DNA from: Cinclus cinclus | Lineage: Eukaryota > Chordata > Aves > Passeriformes > Cinclidae | Direction of reading: 5' to 3' | DNA length: 64,000 nt | Assembly (NCBI RefSeq): GCF_963662255.1 | Contig: NW_026912178.1 | Location: 1,612,001 to 1,676,000, forward strand | Shown here: piece after piece, positions 46,301 to 59,000 of the stretch | How the letters are laid out: the number at the start of each line of letters is the position of its first letter | Numbering within the stretch: the first letter of the stretch is position 1 | Notes under the pieces: generated by a model | The model's input: only the letters and a program-made list of their open reading frames with translations | The model's database searches: none | What the model was told of the DNA's origin: nothing | Made by a program: the position numbers and the translations under genes

Positions 46301-49300
46301 AAACATTATGACACCATAGAGGCCAAGACTCAAATGATTCATTGTAACACCAAGTGGCCTAAAAGGTCATGGGACGCATTGTGACACCACAGAGGTTAAG
46401 AGAAGCAGGGAACCATTGTGACCCAATGCAGGCTAACAATCTAAGAGTCCCTTTTGACACCAGGGGGCGCAAAAGGACCACGGATGAACTGTGACAGCAT
46501 GGGGACCTATAGAAGCAAGGATCTATTATGACACCATGAAGGCCAAGAATCAAATGATTCATTGTGACATCAAGTGGCCTAAAAGGGCTTGGAATGCATT
46601 GTGACACCTCAGAGGTTAAGAGAAGCAGGGAACCATTGTGACTCAAGGGAGGCTAACAATCTAACGATCCCCTGTGACACCAGGGGTTGTAATAGGGCCA
46701 GGGATGAATTGTGAAAGCATGGAGCCCAAGAAAAACATGGAAACATTATGACACCATAGAGGCCAAGACTCAAATGATTCATTGTAACACCAAGTGGCCT
46801 AAAAGGGCATGGGACGCATTGTGACACCACAGGGGTTAAGAGAAGCAAGGAACCATTGTGACCCAATGTAGGCTAACAATCTAAGAATCCCTTTTGACAC
46901 CAGGGGGCTCAAAAGGACCACGGATGAACTGTGACAGCATGAGGACCTATAGAAGCAAGGATCTATTATGACACCATGAAGGCCAAGAATCAAATGATTC
47001 ATTGTGACATCAAGTGGCCTAAAAGGGCTTGGAATGCATTGTGACACCACAGAGGTTAAGAGAAGCAAGGAACCATTGTGACCCAAGGGAGGCTAACAAT
47101 CTAATGATCCATTGTGACACCAGGGGTTGTAATAGGGCCAGGGATGAATTGTGAAAGCATGGGGACCAAGAAAAACATGGAAACATTATGACACCATAGA
47201 GGCCAAGACTCAAATGATTCATTGTAACACCAAGTGGACTAAAAGGGCATGGGACGCATTGTGACACCACAGAGGTTAAGAGAAGCAAGGAACCATTGTG
47301 ACCCAATGCAGGCTAACTATCTAAGATTCCCTTTTGACACCAGGGGACGCAAAAGGACAACAGATGAACTGTGACAGCATGGGGACCTATAGAAGCAAGG
47401 ATCTATTATGACATCATGAAGGCCAAGAATCAAATGATTCATTGGGACATCAAGTGGCCTAAAAGGGCTTGGAATGCATTGTGACACCACAGAGGTTAAG
47501 ACAAGCAAGGAACCATTGTGACCCAAGGGAGGCTTACAATCTAATGATCCATTGTGACACCAGGGGTTGTAATAGGGCCAGGGAAGAATTGTGAAAGCAT
47601 GGAGCCCAAAAAAACATGGAAACATTTTGACACCATAGAGGCCAAGACTCAAATGATTCATTGTAACACCAAGTGGCCTTAAAGGGCATGGGATGCATTG
47701 TGACACCACAGAGGTTAAGAGAAGCAGGGAACCATTGTGACCCAATGCAGGCTAACAATCTAAGAATCCCTTTTGACACCAGGGGGCGCAAAAGGACCAC
47801 GGATGAACTGTGACAGCATGGGGACCTATAGAAGCAAGGATCTATTATGACACCATGAAGGCCAAGAATCAAATGATTCATTGTGACATCAAGTGGCCTA
47901 AAAGGGCATGGGTTGCATTGTGACACCACAGAGGTTAAGAGAAGCAAGGAACCATTGTGACCCAATGGAGGCTAACAATCTAAGAATCCCTTTTGACACC
48001 AGGGGGCTCAAAAGGACTACCGATGAACTGTGACAGCATGGGGACCTATAGAAGCAAGGATTTATTATGACACCATGAAGGAAAAGAATCAAATGATTCA
48101 TTGTGACATCAAGTGGCCTAAAAGGGCTTGGAATGCATTGTGACACCACAGAGGTTAAGAGAAGCAAGGAACCATTGTGACCCAAGGGAGGCTAACAATC
48201 TAATGATCCCCAGTGACACCAGGGTTTGTAATAGGGCCAGGGATGAATTGTGAAAGCATGGGGCCCAAGAAAAACATGGAAACATTATGACACCATAGAG
48301 GCCAAGACTCAAATGATTCATTGTAACACCAAGTGGCCTAAAAGGGCATGGGATGCATTGTGACACCACAGAGGTTAAGAGAAGCAAGGAACCATTGTGA
48401 CCCCATGCAGGCTAACTATCCAAGATTCCCTTTTGACACCAGGGGGCGCAAAAGGACCACGGATGAACTGTGACAGCATGGGGACCTATAGAAGCAAGGA
48501 TCTATTATGACACCATGAAGGCCAAGAATCAAATGATTCATTGTGACATCAAGTGGCCTAAAAGGGCTTGGAATGCATTGTGACACCACAGAGGTTAAGA
48601 GAAGCAGGGAACCATTGTGACCCAAGGGAGGCTAACAATCTAATGATCCCCTGTGACACCAGGGTTTGTTATAGGGCCAGGGATGAATTGTGAAAGCATG
48701 GGGCACAATAAATCATCCAAATATTATGACACCATAGAGGCCAAGACTCAAATGATTCATTGTTACACCAAGTGGCCTAAAAGGGCATGGGATGCATTGT
48801 GACACCACAGAGGTTAAGAGAAGCAAGCAACAATTGTGACCCAAGGGAGGCTAACAATCTAATGATCCATTGTGACACCAGGGGTTGTAATAGGGCCAGG
48901 GATGAATTGTGAAAGCATGGAGCCCAAGAAAAACATGGAAACATTATGACACCATAGAGGCCAAAACTCAAATGATTCATTGTAACACCAAGTGGCCTAA
49001 AAGGTCATGGGACGCATTGTGACACCACAGGGGTTAAGAGAAGCAACGAACCATTGTGACCCAATGCAGGCTAACAATCTAAGAATCCCTTTTGACACCA
49101 GGGGGCTCAAAAGGACCACGGATGAACTGTGACAGCATGGGGACCTATAGAAGCAAGGATCTATTATGACACCATGAAGGCCAAGAATCAAATGATTCAT
49201 TGTGACATCAAGTGGCCTAAAAGGGCTTGGAAAGCATTGTGACACCACAGAGGTTAAGAGAAGCAAGGAACCATTGTGACCCAATGCAGGCTAACAATCT

Positions 49301-49900
49301 AAGAATCCCTTTTGACACCAGGGGGCGCAAAAGGACCACGGATGAACTGTGACAGCATGATGACCTATAGAAGCAAGGATCTATTATGACACCATGAAGG
49401 CCAAGAATCAAATGATTCATTGTGACATCAAGTGGCCTAAAAGGGCTTGGAATGCATTGTGACACCACAGAGGTTAAGAGAAGCAAGGAACCATTGTGAC
49501 CCAAGGGAGGCTAACAATCTAATGATCCATTGTGACACCAGGGGTTGTAATAGGGCCAGGGATGAATTGTGAAAGCATGGAGCCCAAGAAAAACATGGAA
49601 ACATTATGACACAATAGAGGCCAAGACTCAAATGATTCATTGTAACACCAAGTGGCCTTAAAGGGCATGGGATGCATTGTGACACCACAGAGGTTAAGAG
49701 AAGCAGGGAACCATTGTGACCCAATGCAGGCTAACAATCTAAGAATCCCTTTTGACACCAGGGGGCGCAAAAGGACCACGGATGAACTGTGACAGCATGG
49801 GGACCTATAGAAGCAAGGATCTATTATGACACCATGAAGGCCAAGAATCAAATGATTCATTGTGACATCAAGTGGCCTAAAAGGGCATGGGTTGCATTGT
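43300..49900. repeat. ~6.6 kb (30-monomer) higher-order unit, tandem copy 2
   Basis: B starts are 43301, 43740, 44180, 44620, 45059, 45499, 45938, 46378, 46818, 47258, 47697, 47917, 48357, 49016, 49236, 49676 and 49896. It contains the full beta copy at 44,973-47,478 (offset 36,712 from 8,261) and then enters alpha copy 4. Agreement with the preceding unit ends at about 49,900, where this copy keeps GGGCATGGGTTGC followed by ACCTTTAGAAGC. Confidence 0.82.
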
Positions 49901-52900
49901 GACACCACAGAGGTTAAGAGAAGCAAGGAACCATTGTGACCCAATGGAGGCTAACAATCTAAGAATCCCTTTTGACACCAGGGGGCGCAAAAGGACTACC
50001 GATGAACTGTGACAGCATGGGGACCTTTAGAAGCAAGGATTTATTATGACACCATGAAGGAAAAGAATCAAATGATTCATTGTGACATCAAGTGGCCTAA
50101 AAGGGCTTGGAATGCATTGTGACACCACAGAGGTTAAGAGAAGCAGGGAACCATTGTGACCCAAGGGAGGCTAACAATCTAATGATCCATTGTGACACCA
50201 GGGTTTGTAATAGGGCCAGGGATGAATTGTGAAAGCATGGGGCCCAAGAAAAACATGGAAACATTATGACACCATAGAGGCCACGACTCAAATGATTCAT
50301 TGTAACACCAAGTGGCCTAAAAGGGCATGGGATGCATTGTGACACCACAGAGGTTAAGAGAAGCAAGGAACCATTGTGACCCCATGCAGGCTAACTATCC
50401 AAGATTCCCTTTTGACACCAGGGGGCGCAAAAGGACCACGGATGAACTGTGACAGCATGGGGACCTATAGAAGCAAGGATTTATTATGACACCATGAAGG
50501 CCAAGAATCAAATGATTCATTGTGACATCAAGTGGCCTAAAAGGGCATGGGATGCATTGTGACACCACAGAGGTTAAGAGAAGCAGGGAACCATTGTGAC
50601 CCAAGGGAGGCTAACAATCCAAAGATCCATTGTGACAGCAGGGGTTGTAATAGGGCCAGGGATGAATTGTGAAAGCATGGGGCACAATAAATCATGGAAA
50701 TATTATGACACCATGAAGGCCAAGAATCAAATGATTCATTGTGACATCAAGTGGCCTAAAAGGGCATGGGATGCATTGTGACACCACAGAGGTTAAGAGA
50801 AGCAAGGAACCATTGTGACCCAACGCAGGCTAACTATCCAAGATTCCCTTTTGACACCAGGGGGCGCAAAAGGACCACGGATGAACTGTGACAGCATGGG
50901 GACCTATAGAAGCAAGGATTTATTATGACACCATGAAGGCCAAGAATCAAATGATTCATTGTGACATCAAGTGGCCTAAAAGGGCTTGGAATGCATTGTG
51001 ACACCACAGAGGTTAAGAGAAGCAGGGAACCATTGTGACCCAAGGGAGGCTAACAATCTAATGATCCCCTGTGACACCAGGGGTTGTTATAGGGCCAGGG
51101 ATGAATTGTGAAAGCATGGGGCACAATAAATCATGGAAATATTATGACACCATAGAGGCCAAGACTCAAACGATTCATTGTGACATCAAGTGGCCTAAAA
51201 GGGCATGGGATGCATTGTGACACCACAGAGGTTAAGAGAAGCAAGGAACCATTGTGACCCAAGGGAGGCTAACAATCTAATGATCCATTGTGACACCAGG
51301 GGTTGTAATAGGGCCAGGGATGAATTGTGAAAGCATGGAGCCCAAGAAAAACATGGAAACATTATGACACCATAGAGGCCAAGACTCAAATGATTCATTG
51401 TAACACCAAGTGGCCTTAAAGGGCATGGGATGCATTGTGACACCACAGAGGTTAAGAGAAGCAGGGAACCATTGTGACCCAATGCAGGCTAACAATCTAA
51501 GAATCCCTTTTGACACCAGGGGGCGCAAAAGGACCACGGTTGAACTGTGACAGCATGGGGACCTATAGAAGCAAGGATCTATTATGACACCATGAAGGCC
51601 AAGAATCAAATGATTCATTGTGACATCAAGTGGCCTAAAAGGGCTTGGAATGCATTGTGACACCACAGAGGTTAAGAGAAGCAAGGAAGCATTGTGACCC
51701 AATGGAGGCTAACAATCTAAGAATCCCTTTTGACACCAGGGGGCGCAAAAGGACTACCGATGAACTGTGACAGCATGGGGACCTATAGAAGCAAGGATTT
51801 ATTATGACACCATGAAGGAAAAGAATCAAATGATTCATTGTGACATCAAGTGGCCTAAAAGGGCTTGGAATGCATTGTGACACCACAGAGGTTAAGAGAA
51901 GCAAGGAACCATTGTGACCCAAGGGAGGCTAACAATCTAATGATCCCCTGTGACACCAGGGGTTGTTATAGGGCCAGGGATGAATTGTGAAAGCATGGGG
52001 CACAATAAATCATGGAAATATTATGACACCATAGAGGCCAAGATTCAAATGATTCATTGTAACACCAAGTGGCCTAAAAGGGCATGGGATGCATTGTGAC
52101 ACCACAGAGGTTAAGAGAAGCAGGGAACCATTGTGACGCAATGCAGGCTAACAATCTAAGAATCCCTTTTGACACCAGGGGGCGCAAAAGGACCACGGAT
52201 GAACTGTGACAGCATGGGGACCTATAGAAGCAAGGATCTATTATGACACCATGAAGGCCAAGAATCAAACGATTCATTGTGACATCAAGTGGCCTAAAAG
52301 GGCATGGGATGCATTGTGACACCACAGAGGTTAAGAGAAGCAAGGAACCATTGTGACCCAAGGGAGGCTAACAATCTAATGATCCATTGTGACACCAGGG
52401 GTTGTAATAGGGCCAGGGATGAATTGTGAAAGCATGGGGACCAAGAAAAACATGGAAACATTATGACACCATAGAGGCCAAGACTCAAATGATTCATTGT
52501 AACACCAAGTGGACTAAAAGGGCATGGGATGCATTGTGACACCACAGAGGTTAAGAGAAGCAAGGAACCATTGTGACCCAATGCAGGCTAACTATCTAAG
52601 ATTCCCTTTTGACACCAGGGGACGCAAAAGGACAACAGATGAACTGTGACAGCATGGGGACCTATAGAAGCAAGGATCTATTATGACACCATGAAGGCCA
52701 AGAATCAAATGATTCATTGTGACATCAAGTGGCCTAAAAGGGCTTGGAATGCATTGTGACACCACAGAGGTTAAGACAAGCAAGGAACCATTGTGACCCA
52801 AGGGAGGCTTACAATCTAATGATCCATTGTGACACCAGGGGTTGTAATAGGGCCAGGGAAGAATTGTGAAAGCATGGAGACCAAAAAAACATGGAAACAT

Positions 52901-55900
52901 TATGACACCATAGAGGCCAAGACTCAAATGATTCATTGTAACACCAAGTGGCCTTAAAGGGCATGGGATGCATTGTGACACCACAGAGGTTAAGAGAAGC
53001 AGGGAACCATTGTGACCCAATGCAGGCTAACAATCTAAGAATCCCTTTTGACACCAGGGGGCGCAAAAGGACCACGGATGAACTGTGACAGCATGGGGAC
53101 CTATAGAAGCAAGGATCTATTATGACACCATGAAGGCCAAGAATCAAATGATTCATTGTGACATCAAGTGGCCTAAAAGGGCATGGGTTGCATTGTGACA
53201 CCACAGAGGTTAAGAGAAGCAAGGAACCATTGTGACCCAATGGAGGCTAACAATCTAAGAATCCCTTTTGACACCAGGGGGCGCAAAAGGACTACCGATG
53301 AACTGTGACAGCATGGGGACCTATAGAAGCAAGGATTTATTATGACACCATGAAGGAAAAGAATCAAATGATTCATTGTGACATCAAGTGGCCTAAAAGG
53401 GCTTGGAATGCATTGTGACACCACAGAGGTTAAGAGAAGCAAGGAACCATTGTGACCCAAGGGAGGCTAACAATCTAATGATCCCCAGTGACACCAGGGT
53501 TTGTAATAGGGCCAGGGATGAATTGTGAAAGCATGGGGCCCAAGAAAAACATGGAAACATTATGACACCATAGAGGCCAAGACTCAAATGATTCATTGTA
53601 ACACCAAGTGGCCTAAAAGGGCATGGGATGCATTGTGACACCACAGAGGTTAAGAGAAGCAAGGAACCATTGTGACCCCATGCAGGCTAACTATCCAAGA
53701 TTCCCTTTTGACACCAGGGGGCGCAAAAGGACCACGGATGAACTGTGACAGCATGGGGACCTATAGAAGCAAGGATCTATTATGACACCATGAAGGCCAA
53801 GAATCAAATGATTCATTGTGACATCAAGTGGCCTAAAAGGGCTTGGAATGCATTGTGACACCACAGAGGTTAAGAGAAGCAAGGAACCATTGTGACCCAA
53901 GGGAGGCTAACAATCTAATGATCCATTGTGACACCAGGGGTTGTAATAGGGCCAGGGATGAATTGTGAAAGCATGGAGCCCAAGAAAAACATGGAAACAT
54001 TATGACACCATAGAGGCCAAGACTCAAATGATTCATTGTAACACCAAGTGGCCTTAAAGGGCATGGGATGCATTGTGACACCACAGAGGTTAAGAGAAGC
54101 AGGGAACCATTGTGACCCAATGCAGGCTAACAATCTAAGAATCCCTTTTGACACCAGGGGGCGCAAAAGGACCACGGATGAACTGTGACAGCATGGGGAC
54201 CTATAGAAGCAAGGATCTATTATGACACCATGAAGGCCAAGAATCAAATGATTCATTGTGACATCAAGTGGCCTAAAAGGGCTTGGAATGCATTGTGACA
54301 CCACAGAGGTTAAGAGAAGCAAGGAAGCATTGTGACCCAATGGAGGCTAACAATCTAAGAATCCCTTTTGACACCAGGGGGCGCAAAAGGACTACCGATG
54401 AACTGTGACAGCATGGGGACCTATAGAAGCAAGGATTTATTATGACACCATGAAGGAAAAGAATCAAATGATTCATTGTGACATCAAGTGGCCTAAAAGG
54501 GCTTGGAATGCATTGTGACACCACAGAGGTTAAGAGAAGCAAGGAACCATTGTGACCCAAGGGAGGCTAACAATCTAATGATCCCCTGTGACACCAGGGG
54601 TTGTTATAGGGCCAGGGATGAATTGTGAAAGCATGGGGCACAATAAATCATGGAAATATTATGACACCATAGAGGCCAAGACTCAAATGATTCATTGTTA
54701 CACCAAGTGGCCTAAAAGGGCATGGGATGCATTGTGACACCACAGAGGTTAAGAGAAGCAGGGAACCATTGTGACCCAATGCAGGGTAACAATCTAAGAA
54801 TCCCTTTTGACACCAGGGGGCTCAAAAGGACCACGGATGAACTGTGACAGCATGAGGACCTATAGAAGCAAGGGTCTATTATGACACCATGAAGGCCAAG
54901 AATCAAATGATTCATTGTGACATCAAGTGGCCTAAAAGGGCTTGGAATGCATTGTGACACCACAGAGGTTAAGAGAAGCAAGGAACCATTGTGACCCAAG
55001 GGAGGCTAACAATCTAATGATCCATTGTGACACCAGGGGTTGTAATAGGGCCAGGGATGAATTGTGAAATCATGGGGACCAAGAAAAACATGGAAACATT
55101 ATGACACCATAGAGGCCAAGACTCAAATGATTCATTGTAACACCAAGTGGCCTAAAAGGGCATGGGATGCATTGTGACACCACAGAGGTTAAGAGAAGCA
55201 AGGAACCATTGTGACCCAATGCAGGCTAACTATCTAAGATTCCCTTTTGACACCAGGGGACGCAAAAGGACAACAGATGAACTGTGACAGCATGGGGACC
55301 TATAGAAGCAAGGATCTATTATGACACCATGAAGGCCAAGAATCAAATGATTCATTGTGACATCAAGTGGCCTAAAAGGGCTTGGAATGCATTGTGACAC
55401 CACAGAGGTTAAGACAAGCAAGGAACCATTGTGACCCAAGGGAGGCTTACAATCTAATGATCCATTGTGACACCAGGGGTTGTAATAGGGCCAGGGATGA
55501 ATTGTGAAAGCATGGAGCCCAAAAAAACATGGAAACATTTTGACACCATAGAGGCCAAGACTCAAATGATTCATTGTAACACCAAGTGGCCTAAAAGGGC
55601 ATGGGATGCATTGTGACACCACAGGGGTTAAGAGAAGCAAGGAACCATTGTGACCCAATGCAGGCCAACAATCTAAGAATCCCTTTTGACACCAGGGGGC
55701 GCAAAGGGACCACGGATGAACTGTGACGGCATGGGGACCTATAGAAGCAAGGATCTATTACGACACCATGAAGGCCAAGAATCAAATGATTCATTGAGAC
55801 ATCAAGTGGCCTAAAAGGGCTTGGAATGCATTGTGACACCACAGAGGTTAAGAGAAGCCGAGAACCATTGTGGCCCAAGGGAGGCTAACAATCTAATGAT

Positions 55901-55962
55901 CCCCAGTGACACCAGGGGTTGTAATAGGGCCAGGGATGAATTGTGAAAGCATGGGGCACAAT
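48357..55962. repeat. Higher-order block alpha, copy 4 (full length)
   Basis: It matches 655-8,260 at a constant offset of 47,702 bp over 7.6 kb with no net insertion or deletion. B starts are 48357, 49016, 49236, 49676, 49896, 50336, 50775, 51434, 51654, 52093, 52533, 52972, 53192, 53632, 54072, 54292, 54731, 55171 and 55610. Small differences exist; for example, CACGGTTGAACTG near 51,537 replaces CACGGATGAACTG, and AAGGAAGCATTG near 51,686 replaces AAGGAACCATTG. Confidence 0.9.
50556..50774 (+). repeat. A2/B hybrid monomer (copy 4 of 5)
   Basis: Same hybrid structure at offset 47,702 from the first copy, within the block that matches 655-8,260. Confidence 0.85.
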
Positions 55963-56048
55963 AAATCATGGAAATATTATGACACCATAGAGGCCAAGAT
56001 TCAAATGATTCATTGTAACACCAAGTGGCCTAAAAGGGCATGGGATGC

Positions 56049-59000
56049 ATTGTGACACCACAGAGGTTAAGAGAAGCAGGGAACCATTGTGACCCAATGC
56101 AGGCTAACAATCTAAGAATCCCTTTTGACACCAGGGGGCGCAAAAGGACCACGGATGAACTGTGACAGCATGGGGACCTATAGAAGCAAGGATCTATTAT
56201 GACACCATGAAGGCCAAGAATCAAACGATTCATTGTGACATCAAGTGGCCTAAAAGGGCATGGGATGCATTGTGACACCACAGAGGTTAAGAGAAGCAAG
56301 GAACCATTGTGACGCAATGCAGGCTAACAATCTAAGAATCCCTTTTGACACCAGGGGGCGCAAAAGGACCACGGATGAACTGTGACAGCATGATGACCTA
56401 TAGAAGCAAGGATCTATTATGACACCATGAAGGCCAAGAATCAAATGATTCATTGTGACATCAAGTGGCCTAAAAGGGCTTGGAATGCATTGTGACACCA
56501 CAGAGTTTAAGAGAAGCAAGGAACCATTGTGACCCAAGGGAGGATAACAATCTAATGATCCATTGTGACACCAGGGGTTGTAATAGGGCCAGGGATGAAT
56601 TGTGAAAGCATGGAGCCCAAGAAAAACATGGAAACATTATGACACAATAGAGGCCAAGACTCAAATGATTCATTGTAACACCAAGTGGCCTTAAAGGGCA
56701 TGGGATGCATTGTGACACCACAGAGGTTAAGAGAAGCAGGGAACCATTGTGACCCAATGCAGGCTAACAATCTAAGAATCCCTTTTGACACCAGGGAGCG
56801 CAAAAGGACCACGGATGAACTGTGACAGCATGGGGACCTATAGAAGCAAGGATCTATTATGACACCATGAAGGCCAAGAATCAAATGATTCATTGTGACA
56901 TCAAGTGGCCTAAAAGGCCATGGGTTGCATTGTGACACCACAGAGGTTAAGAGAAGCAAGGAACCATTGTGACCCAATGGAGGCTAACAATCTAAGAATC
57001 CCTTTTGACACCAGGGGACGCAAAAGGACTACCGATGAACTGTGACAGAATGGGGACCTTTAGAAGCAAGGATTTATTATGACACCATGACGGAAAAGAA
57101 TCAAATGATTCATTGTGACATCAAGTGGCCTAAAAGGACTTGGAATGCATTGTGACACCACAGAGGTTAAGAGAAGCAGGGAACCATTGTGACCCAAGGG
57201 AGGCTAACAATCTAATGATCCATTGTGACACCAGGGTTTGTAATAGGGCCAGGGATGAATTGTGAAAGCATGGGGCCCAAGAAAAACATGGAAACATTAT
57301 GACACCATAGAGGCCATGACTCAAATGATTCATTGTAACACCAAGTGGCCTAAAAGGGCATGGGATGCATTGTGACACCACAGAGGTTAAGAGAAGCAAG
57401 GAACCATTGTGACCCCATGCAGGCTAACTATCCAAGATTCCCTTTTGACACCAGGGGGCGCAAAAGGACCACGGATGAACTGTGACAGCATGGGGACCTA
57501 TAGAAGCAAGGATTTATTATGACACCATGAAGGCCAAGAATCAAATGATTCATTGTGACATCAAGTGGCCTAAAAGGGCTTGGAATGCATTGTGACACCA
57601 CAGAGGTTAAGAGAAGCAGGGAACCATTGTGACCCAAGGGAGGCTAACAATCCAAAGATCCATTGTGACAGCAGGGGTTGTAATAGGGCCAGGGATGAAT
57701 TGTGAAAGCATGGGGCACAATAAATCATGGAAATATTATGACACCATGAAGGCCAAGAATCAAATGATTCATTGTGACATCAAGTGGCCTAAAAGGGCAT
57801 GGGATGCATTGTGACACCACAGAGGTTAAGAGAAGCAAGGAACCATTGTGACCCAACGCAGGCTAACTATCCAAGATTCCCTTTTGACACCAGGGGGCGC
57901 AAAAGGACCACGGATGAACTGTGACAGCATGGGGACCTATAGAAGCAAGGATTTATTATGACACCATGAAGGCCAAGAATCAAATGATTCATTGTGACAT
58001 CAAGTGGCCTAAAAGGGCTTGGAATGCATTGTGACACCACAGAGGTTAAGAGAAGCAGGGAACCATTGTGACCCAAGGGAGGCTAACAATCTAATGATCC
58101 CCTGTGACACCAGGGGTTGTTATAGGGCCAGGGATGAATTGTGAAAGCATGGGGCACAATAAATCATGGAAATATTATGACACCATAGAGGCCAAGACTC
58201 AAACGATTCATTGTGACATCAAGTGGCCTAAAAGGGCATGGGATGCATTGTGACACCACAGAGGTTAAGAGAAGCAAGGAACCATTGTGACCCAAGGGAG
58301 GCTAACAATCTAATGATCCATTGTGACACCAGGGGTTGTAATAGGGCCAGGGATGAATTGTGAAAGCATGGAGCCCAAGAAAAACATGGAAACATTATGA
58401 CACCATAGAGGCCAAGACTCAAATGATTCATTGTAACACCAAGTGGCCTTAAAGGGCATGGGATGCATTGTGACACCACAGAGGTTAAGAGAAGCAGGGA
58501 ACCATTGTGACCCAATGCAGGCTAACAATCTAAGAATCCCTTTTGACACCAGGGGGCGCAAAAGGACCACGGTTGAACTGTGACAGCATGGGGACCTATA
58601 GAAGCAAGGATCTATTATGACACCATGAAGGCCAAGAATCAAATGATTCATTGTGACATCAAGTGGCCTAAAAGGGCTTGGAATGCATTGTGACACCACA
58701 GAGGTTAAGAGAAGCAAGGAAGCATTGTGACCCAATGGAGGCTAACAATCTAAGAATCCCTTTTGACACCAGGGGGCGCAAAAGGACTACCGATGAACTG
58801 TGACAGCATGGGGACCTATAGAAGCAAGGATTTATTATGACACCATGAAGGAAAAGAATCAAATGATTCATTGTGACATCAAGTGGCCTAAAAGGGCTTG
58901 GAATGCATTGTGACACCACAGAGGTTAAGAGAAGCAAGGAACCATTGTGACCCAAGGGAGGCTAACAATCTAATGATCCCCTGTGACACCAGGGGTTGTT

